Below are positions 10,613 through 17,955 of a DNA stretch of 64,000 nucleotides, piece after piece. Position 1 is the first letter of the stretch, and each line of letters starts with the position of its first letter. The stretch is from Selenomonas sp963528755 (GTDB lineage Bacteria; Bacillota; Negativicutes; Selenomonadales; Selenomonadaceae), in the NCBI RefSeq assembly GCF_963528755.1, contig NZ_CAURXA010000003.1, positions 186,001-250,000 of the forward strand. Direction: 5' to 3'. The notes beneath the pieces are model-generated. The model was not told the origin of the DNA and did no database searches. It saw nothing but the letters and a program-made list of their open reading frames with translations. The position numbers and the translations under genes are program-made.

Positions 10613-10770
10613 ACAGATGGTGCTACTCAGACGGTAGGCGGCCGATTCTTAGCCCCTCAATGGTTAACGTCCGGCGCGAACCACGCCCTTCGCGTGCGAT
10701 TCGTGGGACATTGCCACATCCGACTGATTCAAGCTTGCTTCTTGAGTCAATCAGAAAGGGGGCGTTGCTT

Positions 10771-10986
10771 ATGGAACTGTACGATTTCTTGTCGTTCGTT
10801 TTCCTCGTAACGATCTCCATCGTTGCGCTAAAAGCAAACTTTCAGGACATATGTTCAGCCGTCACTCCAAGTGATATGGTTTGCCTTTACGCCGCTTCCT
10901 GCGATGGTCTCATCAAAGAGGCACGCTGTACATATGTCCTCACGCCTTACAGAAACCTAGCCAATCGGTCTACGCCTTCGGCTTGA
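10771..10986 (+). CDS. Small Hol_Tox-like membrane toxin of a type I toxin-antitoxin locus
   Basis: A 71-residue product whose first 25 residues (MELYDFLSFVFLVTISIVAL plus a few) resemble the single-helix putative holin-like toxins found in Firmicutes. AGAAAGGGGG lies 8 bases before the ATG. The C-terminal 45 residues are longer than usual for the family and have no recognised similarity. They may be read-through of sequence that is normally 3' UTR, because the last 40 bases fall in a segment repeated at 17820. A convergent promoter and a shared terminator hairpin downstream support the type I interpretation. The family call rests on a short hydrophobic segment. Confidence 0.55.
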   Translation: MELYDFLSFVFLVTISIVALKANFQDICSAVTPSDMVCLYAASCDGLIKEARCTYVLTPYRNLANRSTPSA

Positions 10987-11009
10987 CCTCTTGGGGTTTC
11001 ATGGTAAAA
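10943..11009. repeat. 67-bp repeat, copy 1
   Basis: The segment from CGCCTTACAGAAACCTAGCC through CTCTTGGGG to GTAAAA recurs at 17820-17884 with only a handful of substitutions. Both copies are followed at once by a terminator-like hairpin. It is probably the 3' part of a type I toxin locus, with the second copy a remnant. Confidence 0.7.
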
Positions 11010-11011
11010 TA

Positions 11012-11053
11012 AGAATCCCCCGCCACTAGCTTCCGACTTGGGCGGGGGATTCT
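11012..11053. terminator. Bidirectional hairpin shared by toxin mRNA and antisense RNA
   Basis: AGAATCCCCCGCC and GGCGGGGGATTCT form a perfect 13-bp stem with a 16-nt loop, between the toxin gene and the convergent promoter at 11109-11137. The minus-strand side is followed by TATTTTA, the plus-strand side by CTCAATTAA. Confidence 0.75.
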
Positions 11054-11102
11054 CTCAATTAAGTCTTACGGGGGCTGGCCGTTTATCGGTAGCACCCTTT
11101 TC
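11012..11102 (-). ncRNA. Candidate antisense antitoxin RNA
   Basis: A near-consensus promoter on the minus strand (TTGACG, 17-bp spacer, TATAAT; plus-strand positions 11132-11137 and 11109-11114) would start an RNA near 11102. It would run about 90 nt to the shared hairpin. Its 5' end carries GGTGCTACC, the same start as the toxin mRNA (GGTGCTACTC), and the two transcripts overlap at the terminator. This matches convergent type I systems such as par/Fst. There is no reading frame. Confidence 0.6.
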
Positions 11103-11108
11103 ACGTTC

Positions 11109-11137
11109 ATTATACGACACGCTGCGCCTTGCGTCAA
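11109..11137 (-). promoter_or_regulatory. Promoter of the antisense RNA
   Basis: TTGACG, 17 bp, TATAAT read on the minus strand. The -35 hexamer directly abuts the end of the MITE-like repeat that starts at 11138. Confidence 0.8.
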
Positions 11138-11297
11138 GGAATCACTGATAAATTCAGCCACCCATCTTCACACATCTGCGCTGTCCTCTCGTCGTCGACA
11201 AATCCTCGACGTAGCACCGCTACGCCTGCGGTTTGTCTCCTCGATAGATACAGCGCATCTGTGCAAATCTGGGCGACCTCATTTTATCAGCGCTTCC
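11138..11297. repeat. MITE-like repeat, long copy
   Basis: A 160-bp element with the same terminal inverted repeats as the copy at 8458. The middle contains a further inverted repeat (ACAAATCCTCGACGTAG against a GTTTGTCTCCTCGATAG-like segment). It has no coding capacity and no clear target-site duplication. It fills most of the gap before the lipoprotein gene ending at 11309. Confidence 0.75.
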
Positions 11298-11308
11298 TAA
11301 GCCCGCGC

Positions 11309-12655
11309 CTATTCTTTCAGGCACGCGGCGAAGACGATCTGATTCATCAGCACCGTCGGGTTCGTCGTGTTGATCTCAGCGGCTTGCGCGAAGGCTCGCC
11401 ACGCGTCTCGGTACTTCTTCTCGCGCACAAGGGCGATGCCGATGTTGCTCTGGGCGTTCGCCGACTGCGGCACGAGGGCGAGCACGCGCTCGAACTCTCG
11501 CATCGCAGCATCGTTCCTGCCCGCCTTGAGGTTCATGACACCGAGGTTGTACCATGCGTAGGCGAAGTCGGGATGCGCCTTGATCAGTGCTTCGAGGTCG
11601 GCCTTCGCACGCTTTTCATCGCCCGCTGCCGCGAAGAAGAGTGCACGATCATAGAGCGCTGCCGCGCTCTTCGGCGAGAGCCGAAGAGCCGCCTCCAAGT
11701 CAGCTGCCGCCCTCTCGCTCTCGCCGCGCTTCGCAAAGACGATGGCGCGATAGACGTAGGCGGCGGCATTTTTCTTTTCGGCGAGCTTCTTCTCGGCGAA
11801 GGCGAGCGAGGCGTCACTCGCGTCGGGCGTCGTCGCCTCGCGGCAGAGCAGCAGGATGTCCTGCCCGTAAGAGGTGCCCGGCACGGCCCAGACGCCGTTG
11901 AGTCCCGTCCACCTCTTGATCTTGCCGTAGATGTCGGTGCGGTAGAGGCGCACGAGATCGTAGCGCGGATCGACGAGCGGTGCGTGCGGCCTCTCGGTCG
12001 TCGCGTATGCCATGAGGTGCTGAATGTGGGCGCGCACGCCTTCCTGCGGCGTGGCGAAGTACGCGCCCTTCGCCTTGTTGCCCGTCGCGCCGAGACCGCA
12101 GTAGTTGTTCTGCGCGGGCAGGACGTCGCCGCCGTAGGCGAAGAATCCCGTCTCCTTCAAGGCCTGGCAAAGGGCGATGTCGGCACGCACGCCTTCCGCC
12201 CCTGCCTCCTCGTAGTAGAGTCGCACGATTTCCTCGACGGAGCAGGCAAGCTTCGGCTGCGGGTTGCGCCGCCGGATGAAAGCCGCCATCTGCTCGGGCG
12301 TCGCTTCCGCCGCGCCCATGATCTCGACGCTCTCGGGCGGCGCCTCCTCCTCCAAGATCGGCTCGGTCAGCGGCTCGGCAATAAAGAAGCGCACCTCTGA
12401 CGCCGCCTTCTCGTTGACCTCGGCGGGAAGATCTGGCGCAAAGTGCGGGCGGGCGACGAACACGGGCGCAGCGGCGTCCTTCTTCGCGCCCATGTCCGTC
12501 ACCGCCTGTGCGCCTTGCACGGCGAAGACGGGCGTCCCTTGCGCCGCCTGCACCACGGACGGCAGGGGCGCTCCCGCACATGCGGCGAGAAGCGCCGCCA
12601 GGGAAACTCCCGCCAGAAGACGCCGCATCTTCCCCATCATTCTTCCTTCGGGCAT
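11309..12655 (-). CDS. Lipoprotein with glucosaminidase and TPR domains
   Basis: 448 residues. An N-terminal lipobox LLAAC (Cys26) predicts a lipid-anchored envelope protein. Residues about 115-280 resemble the Mannosyl-glycoprotein endo-beta-N-acetylglucosaminidase (PF01832) fold, including a candidate catalytic Glu in LCQALKETGFFAYGG and the NNYCGLGATG segment. This points to peptidoglycan cleavage. Residues about 300-440 are three or four TPR units (Ala/Tyr/Gly pattern). GGAGG six bases before ATG 12655 supports the start. The gene overlaps the end of the upstream diguanylate cyclase gene by 19 bp, suggesting coupled translation. Cell-wall remodelling is a family-based inference. Confidence 0.8.
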   Translation of the reverse strand: MPEGRMMGKMRRLLAGVSLAALLAACAGAPLPSVVQAAQGTPVFAVQGAQAVTDMGAKKDAAAPVFVARPHFAPDLPAEVNEKAASEVRFFIAEPLTEPILEEEAPPESVEIMGAAEATPEQMAAFIRRRNPQPKLACSVEEIVRLYYEEAGAEGVRADIALCQALKETGFFAYGGDVLPAQNNYCGLGATGNKAKGAYFATPQEGVRAHIQHLMAYATTERPHAPLVDPRYDLVRLYRTDIYGKIKRWTGLNGVWAVPGTSYGQDILLLCREATTPDASDASLAFAEKKLAEKKNAAAYVYRAIVFAKRGESERAAADLEAALRLSPKSAAALYDRALFFAAAGDEKRAKADLEALIKAHPDFAYAWYNLGVMNLKAGRNDAAMREFERVLALVPQSANAQSNIGIALVREKKYRDAWRAFAQAAEINTTNPTVLMNQIVFAACLKE

Positions 12656-14859
12656 AAAACCCCTCCATCCTCTTTCGCATCATAAATCTTCCAGCCGTTG
12701 CGTCCCGCACGCTTCACATCATAGAGCGCCGCATCCGCCGCCATGAAGAGATCGTCGTAGGTCGTGCCGTGCAGGGGCGCGAGCGCTATGCCGATGCTCA
12801 CGGAGAGCAACGAGCGGTCATCGCGCACCTCAAGCTCCTGCGCCGCCGTCATGAGCTGACGCGCGTGGCGCTCGACGGCGACAAGTGTCGTCACATTCGG
12901 CATGAGCACAGTAAACTCATCGCCGCCGAAACGCCCGACGTGATCCGACTGACGGAAGATGGAGCGCACCTCCTGCGCAAAGCGGCGCAAAACGTCGTCA
13001 CCCGCCTGATGGCCGTAGGTGTCGTTCATTTCCTTGAAGTGGTCGAGATCCATGACGAAGAACGCATGAACCGCCCCTTCCTTCAAGGAGCCTGCCAGCA
13101 TCTCCTCGCAGGCGGACTGGATCGCCTTCTTGTTCAAAAGCCCCGTCAATGGGTCTATTTCCGCCTCCTGCTTGTAGATGTCGCGCGCACGCATCAGCTT
13201 CTTCTGCTCCTCGACCGCCTTTTCCAGCTCCTCATTCTTCGCGAGCAGCACCTCCGACTGGCGTCTCTGTGCACGCGAGCGCTCAATGAGGAACACGGCG
13301 ACGAACACGGAGAGCAGGAAGATGACGGCGAGCGCCACCGTCTGCATCGGATAGCGCGCGACGATAGCGGTCAGCGTCAGACGCCCCATCATGTGCTCGT
13401 TGACGATCTCCTGCACGCGGCGCGGATCCATCTTCAAGATGCCCTTCGTCAGAACGGACTGCAGGACGCGCGGCTGCTCGCCCGAGATCGCGATGCTCAC
13501 GGGGATCTCCGCCGAATGACTCGCGAGCACGACAAGGCTCGGGTGCATCGACAGGAGGCTGCTCTGCTGCAGAAAGAGCGACGGCAGAAGCGCGAAATCA
13601 CAGCCGCCCTCCTCGATCATGCGCAGGCAGTCGGCAGGCTCGTCAACCGGCACAATCTGCCAGTTCGGATGCTGCATATTCAGGTAGGTACGCATGCCGT
13701 GAAACCAGCGCGGCAGTGCGACCCGCGCTGTCCCCGTCGGCACGTCGCCCGCGCCGCGCCGCACGACGTAGGAGAAATCTTCCGTCGCAAAGGTCGCCGT
13801 GAAGAAAAGATCCCGCATCGACGGCAGGTTGTTGTAGACGCAGAAGAAGATGTCCGCCTCGCCCTCGCGCAGCATCTTCAGAGCATGTTCGTTGTCCTCG
13901 GCGCGCACGAATCGAAAGCGCAGGCCGAGCGTATCGCCGAGCGCCTGCAGGATGCTCGGATAGATGCCCGTGGGCACACCGTTTTCCAGACGGTCACCAA
14001 AGACTGGCTCATGGCCGCCGATGTAGACGACGCGCAGGTCGGGCGCGGACGCCAGGTAGGCATTTTCCGACGCATTGAAGCGCACGAGCTGGTTCTGCGC
14101 CCGATCGAGAAAGGCCTTGCCCAGATACGTCTCGAAACTCGGATTGACCCTTTCCGTATAAAGAATCGTATCGCTGAGATTTTTCAGCAGCCCTTCCCGC
14201 TTCTTCGCCGCGATGAACTTCGCGGGCATAAGCGCCACGCGCAGGAGCAGCTTCTCTCCGTCCTTTCGACGGCTCGCGCTGTCCAAAATGGCGTCGACTT
14301 CGCCCCGCGCGAGCGCCTCGTGCAGCCTCTCGGCGGTCTGATGCTCGACGATGTCTACGCGCACGCCCTGCTCGCGCACGAGCGGCGTCAGCGCATAGGA
14401 ATACAGGCCGTCCTGAAGCACGCCGATCCGCATGTTGGCCAGCACGGCGGGGTTGTTCGTCTCAAGGGAGGAGTCCTCACGCACATAGAGGGAGAGAATC
14501 GAATACGTCGCGCTGTCCACACTGAAGGAGAACGCACCTTCGTCACTGGGCATCTCGCGCGCCGGGAAGTACATGTCGATGCGCCCTTCGCGCAGCATCT
14601 CGCGCGCCATCCACTCGTCCATCTCCACATATTCGTACTGCCAGCCCGTGCTGCGCGCTACCTCGTTGAGATAACGCTTCGCGTAGTTGAACAGCAGCCG
14701 CTCGGGCGAACCGTCGGGAAAGGATGAGACATCGAGACAGCCGACGCGCAGCACAGGGCCAGAATCCATCGCATGGAGCAGACACTGCGGCGCAAGCAGC
14801 ATGAGCAGGAAGAAAAAAAAGATGATGCCGCAGCGCATGATGGGATTCATTTCCAACAC
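12637..14859 (-). CDS. Membrane diguanylate cyclase with two periplasmic solute-binding sensor domains
   Basis: 740 residues. A signal/TM segment at 8-30 is followed by two tandem SBP_bac_3-like periplasmic domains (about 35-265 and 272-490), a TM helix near 505-527, a short coiled coil and a GGDEF domain (about 575-735). The catalytic motif GGDEF is intact at 645-649. An RxxD inhibitory site (RQSD) lies exactly five residues upstream at 636-639, so product inhibition by c-di-GMP is expected. The architecture suggests binding of a small amino-acid-like ligand in the periplasm that controls c-di-GMP synthesis. The downstream glucosaminidase lipoprotein overlaps it and may be a functional partner. 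Confidence 0.9.
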   Translation of the reverse strand: MLEMNPIMRCGIIFFFFLLMLLAPQCLLHAMDSGPVLRVGCLDVSSFPDGSPERLLFNYAKRYLNEVARSTGWQYEYVEMDEWMAREMLREGRIDMYFPAREMPSDEGAFSFSVDSATYSILSLYVREDSSLETNNPAVLANMRIGVLQDGLYSYALTPLVREQGVRVDIVEHQTAERLHEALARGEVDAILDSASRRKDGEKLLLRVALMPAKFIAAKKREGLLKNLSDTILYTERVNPSFETYLGKAFLDRAQNQLVRFNASENAYLASAPDLRVVYIGGHEPVFGDRLENGVPTGIYPSILQALGDTLGLRFRFVRAEDNEHALKMLREGEADIFFCVYNNLPSMRDLFFTATFATEDFSYVVRRGAGDVPTGTARVALPRWFHGMRTYLNMQHPNWQIVPVDEPADCLRMIEEGGCDFALLPSLFLQQSSLLSMHPSLVVLASHSAEIPVSIAISGEQPRVLQSVLTKGILKMDPRRVQEIVNEHMMGRLTLTAIVARYPMQTVALAVIFLLSVFVAVFLIERSRAQRRQSEVLLAKNEELEKAVEEQKKLMRARDIYKQEAEIDPLTGLLNKKAIQSACEEMLAGSLKEGAVHAFFVMDLDHFKEMNDTYGHQAGDDVLRRFAQEVRSIFRQSDHVGRFGGDEFTVLMPNVTTLVAVERHARQLMTAAQELEVRDDRSLLSVSIGIALAPLHGTTYDDLFMAADAALYDVKRAGRNGWKIYDAKEDGGVLCPKEE

Positions 14860-15004
14860 CTCTCCTGCAGTTCTCGGACGAACCGCCCAATGTACAGTTT
14901 GACACTGACTATAGTATAGCAGATTTTTCCTGAATTTTCACTACATAAAATCCCAGACTTTGCTATAATGATGGAAAAGAAATATGGAAGAAGGAGAGAC
15001 CGCT

Positions 15005-15679
15005 ATGAAGATTTTCCAGAACGATTGGGGCGACCTGCTCGCCGACGAGATGAAAAAGCCCTACTATCAGGAATTGCGCCGCTTCCTCATCGAAGAATAC
15101 CGCACACGCCGCATCTTTCCCGACATGTATGCGATCTTCAATGCGCTCCACTACACATCCTACGCCGAAACGAAGGTCGTGATCCTCGGCCAGGATCCCT
15201 ATCACGGCGAGGGGCAGGCGCATGGACTTTCCTTCTCCGTGCAGGCGGGCGTCGAGCCGCCGCCGTCGCTCAAGAACATCTTCGAGGAGCTTTCCAACGA
15301 TCTCGGCTGCAGGACGCCGAACAACGGCTGTCTCGCGCCGTGGGCGAAGCAGGGTGTGCTGCTTTTGAACACCGTGCTGACCGTACGCGCCCACGCCGCC
15401 GCCTCGCACCACGGGCACGGCTGGGAGCAGTTCACCGACCGCATCATAGAGCTGCTATCGGCACGCGAAAAGCCCCTCGTCTTCATCCTCTGGGGTGCGC
15501 CCGCACGCCGCAAGAAGGCGATGATCGCCGCCCCGCCGCACGCCGTCATCGAATCGGCGCACCCGAGTCCCCTGTCCGCCTTCCGCGGCTTCTTCGGCAG
15601 CCGCCCCTTCTCCCGCGCCAACGCGTTCCTCGAAAGCACGGGGCAGACGCCGATCGACTGGCAGCTGCCCGATGTTTGA
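15005..15679 (+). CDS. ung: Uracil-DNA glycosylase (family 1)
   Basis: 224 residues, the normal family length. It removes uracil from DNA in base-excision repair. GQDPYHG at 62-68 contains the catalytic Asp64, and HPSPLSA near the C-terminus is the second active-site loop with its catalytic His. GGAGAG six bases before ATG 15005 fixes the start; an in-frame ATG at 14984 lacks a site. A TATAAT box lies at about 14966. No operon partner is evident. Confidence 0.97.
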   Translation: MKIFQNDWGDLLADEMKKPYYQELRRFLIEEYRTRRIFPDMYAIFNALHYTSYAETKVVILGQDPYHGEGQAHGLSFSVQAGVEPPPSLKNIFEELSNDLGCRTPNNGCLAPWAKQGVLLLNTVLTVRAHAAASHHGHGWEQFTDRIIELLSAREKPLVFILWGAPARRKKAMIAAPPHAVIESAHPSPLSAFRGFFGSRPFSRANAFLESTGQTPIDWQLPDV

Positions 15680-15792
15680 TCTGTAGCGACCAACCAGAGA
15701 CCAATGCAAGCGATACATAACGTTAATTCACGCTGCGATTCGGCACATTTGCAAAACTTTATTGCACATAAAGCGACATTTTGTTACACTGG

Positions 15793-15822
15793 TTAACAGG
15801 CATCAAAATAGTATCATATTAT
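15793..15822 (+). promoter_or_regulatory. Promoter of the coiled-coil/walJ pair
   Basis: TTAACA, 18 bp, TATTAT, about 80 bp upstream of the ATG at 15905. Nothing else is recognised in 15680-15904. Confidence 0.55.
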
Positions 15823-15904
15823 CGACTAGGGAATGCCTGCGTGTCGGACATTCTCACAGAGCGGGTTCACCTGTCCCGTTCATTTCGTTTTGGAGGGCAT
15901 TTCG

Positions 15905-16756
15905 ATGGGCAAGAGCATATTTTCGCGGGCAGGGCTGATCACCGCGGAAGACAAGAAGGACTTGGAAAAGCGGCTCGAAGAGCTCGAGCAAGCGATCGAC
16001 GACATGCACGACGCACGCCGCCAGCAGGATCGCGACTCGATCCGTCGCGAGCGCTCCATCCTCAGCCGCATCGACGAGGTCGAGCGCACGCTCGCTGAAC
16101 GTCTCGACGCGATGCAGGCGGGACTCGTGCGCGAGATCAACGCTCTCGCCCGCAGCCTGCCGCGCGACCTATCCGCCTTCCGCAGCGTTCACGGCATCGA
16201 CACGAGCGCGCTCGGCACGATGATACAGAAGGAGATCGCACGTCAGATGGCCGCACTGCACACAGCGCAGGAAAAGGGCGCGCAGGATCTCAAAGATTCC
16301 CTCGCGCTCACCCTGCAGTATGTGGCGAGCACGCAGGAGCAGGGATTCGCTGACCTCCTAAAGCGCCACTCCGCCATCGAGATCGGCCTCGTGGAGACGG
16401 CTGGGCAGATCGCCGAAGACATCGAGCGCGAGCATGAAGCGCTTTCTGGGCGCATCGCTTCCTTGGATACGGCACAGCGCGACAACGGCGAGGCAGCGAA
16501 GGAGCGCGAGCGCAAGCAGGACGAGCAGACGCACCAGCTGCAAAAATTCCTGCAGCACGCGGCGACCGCCTTGGAAACGCTCGCAAAGAAGCAGGACATC
16601 AGCCTCATGGAAGGGCTGCTGCGCCTGCAGGAAGCAAGCCAGCGGACCATGATCGCGGACGCCGAGGAAAATGCGCAAAAGGAGCCGCCCTCGCTCCTCG
16701 CTGAAAAAAGAAGCGCCTCCTTCCTCATTCTGCCGAACGGGGTCAAGCGTCCTTGA
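15905..16756 (+). CDS. Coiled-coil protein of unknown function
   Basis: 283 residues, almost entirely charged alpha-helix with heptad-like Leu/Ala/Glu/Arg spacing (about 15-90 and 110-250). No signal peptide, membrane segment or enzyme motif is seen. TTTGGAGGGC before ATG 15905 supports this start over an upstream in-frame ATG at 15833. The stop lies 8 bases before the walJ-like ATG, so the two are probably co-transcribed. I do not recognise the family. Confidence 0.75.
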   Translation: MGKSIFSRAGLITAEDKKDLEKRLEELEQAIDDMHDARRQQDRDSIRRERSILSRIDEVERTLAERLDAMQAGLVREINALARSLPRDLSAFRSVHGIDTSALGTMIQKEIARQMAALHTAQEKGAQDLKDSLALTLQYVASTQEQGFADLLKRHSAIEIGLVETAGQIAEDIEREHEALSGRIASLDTAQRDNGEAAKERERKQDEQTHQLQKFLQHAATALETLAKKQDISLMEGLLRLQEASQRTMIADAEENAQKEPPSLLAEKRSASFLILPNGVKRP

Positions 16757-16764
16757 GCGGCGCC

Positions 16765-17679
16765 ATGACGAGCAGCGGCTTCCTGCGTGCCGCCGAGTCT
16801 CTCGCGGCGCGCGCCTGTGCGATGGCAGCGCAGCCTGTGCAGCAGCAGGAGACTGTGCCGAAGAGCGCCGAGCGCGGCCTGCGCGTCGCCATGCTCGCGA
16901 GCGGCAGCAAGGGAAACGCTGCGTACATCGAGCTGGACGGCGCGCGCCTCCTCATCGACGCCGGCATCAGCGCACGCCGCATCACGCGCTCGCTCGCCGA
17001 CCTCGGCGTTGATGCCGCCGCCCTCGACGGCGTCTTCATCACGCACGAACACAGCGACCACATCAAGGGACTGCCAACGCTCTTGAAGCAGTATCACCTG
17101 CCGCTCTTCGCGCCTCCCGCGACGCTCCGCGCCATAAGGGAGAGCCTTGCCGTGCCCGAGGACACGTTCACGCCGCTCACTGGAAATGTCATGCTCGGCG
17201 CGGTCTCGATCAAGAGCTTTTCCACGCTGCACGACGCCGTCTCGCCCGTCGGCTACGCTGTCTGCGGCAGCGAGAAGTGTGCGCTCGCGACCGATCTCGG
17301 CTTTCTGACAAACGACGTCATGACCGCCATCGAAGGCGCGGACGCCTTGATCTTGGAAGCCAACCACGACCGCGAACTTCTGCAGCACGGATCCTATCCG
17401 TGGCACTTGAAGCAGCGCATCCTCTCGAACCGCGGTCACCTGTCGAACAGCGCGGCGGCCTGGGCGCTCGTGCGCCTCAAGAAGCGTCCGCGCGCCGTTT
17501 TCCTCGCGCACATGAGTCAGGAGAACAACCGCCCCGAACTCGTCGAGGAAACCGTGCGCACGATTCTCGCACAGCAGAACGTCCAGCAGGAAAACATCGT
17601 GCTCGCGGCACAGGATGTGCCGACCTGCTGGGGGTTCGATGAGCGCCGCCCTACGCAAATGGCTCTTCAAGAATCGTAG
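16765..17679 (+). CDS. walJ: WalJ/YycJ-type metallo-beta-lactamase-fold hydrolase
   Basis: 304 residues from ATG 16765. The metal-binding motif HEHSDH is at about 94-99, with a second ligand region around ATDLGF and NHD. The core starts near residue 42 (VAMLASGSKGNAAYIE), so it has an N-terminal extension of about 40 residues compared with typical family members. No clear Shine-Dalgarno site precedes 16765, and initiation at an inner ATG cannot be excluded. WalJ proteins are linked to cell-wall and division control, but the walKR genes are not nearby here. Confidence 0.8.
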   Translation: MTSSGFLRAAESLAARACAMAAQPVQQQETVPKSAERGLRVAMLASGSKGNAAYIELDGARLLIDAGISARRITRSLADLGVDAAALDGVFITHEHSDHIKGLPTLLKQYHLPLFAPPATLRAIRESLAVPEDTFTPLTGNVMLGAVSIKSFSTLHDAVSPVGYAVCGSEKCALATDLGFLTNDVMTAIEGADALILEANHDRELLQHGSYPWHLKQRILSNRGHLSNSAAAWALVRLKKRPRAVFLAHMSQENNRPELVEETVRTILAQQNVQQENIVLAAQDVPTCWGFDERRPTQMALQES

Positions 17680-17819
17680 GTCGACGGTCGACGGCCACAC
17701 CGCCGCAGAGCGCGGATGCGGCTCTTGACCGTCACGCCTGCGCACCGCGATGCGTCGATAGCGATTTTCCTGCATAAGCTACACGCACAAACGTCCACTT
17801 CGTGGACATTGTGCGCCGC

Positions 17820-17884
17820 CCTTACAGAAGCCTAGCCAATCGCTCTACGCCTTCGTCTTGACCTCTTGGGGCTTCATAGTAAAA
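17820..17884. repeat. 67-bp repeat, copy 2 (toxin-locus remnant)
   Basis: Near-identical to 10943-11009. Here no toxin reading frame or convergent promoter is visible, so it looks like the surviving tail of a lost type I toxin locus. The rest of 17680-17955 shows nothing recognisable apart from the terminator. Confidence 0.6.
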
Positions 17885-17931
17885 ACAGCCTCTCACGACA
17901 TGGATTCTCCCTGTCGCAAGAGGCTGTTTTT
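17881..17931. terminator. Bidirectional terminator between walJ and the autotransporter
   Basis: AAAAACAGCCTCT pairs with the AGAGGCTGTTTTT complement (about 13 bp). There is a T-run on each strand and a loop of about 25 nt. It serves both convergent genes. Confidence 0.85.
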
Positions 17932-17955
17932 GTTTTTCAGAGCGTCAGACCTGCT

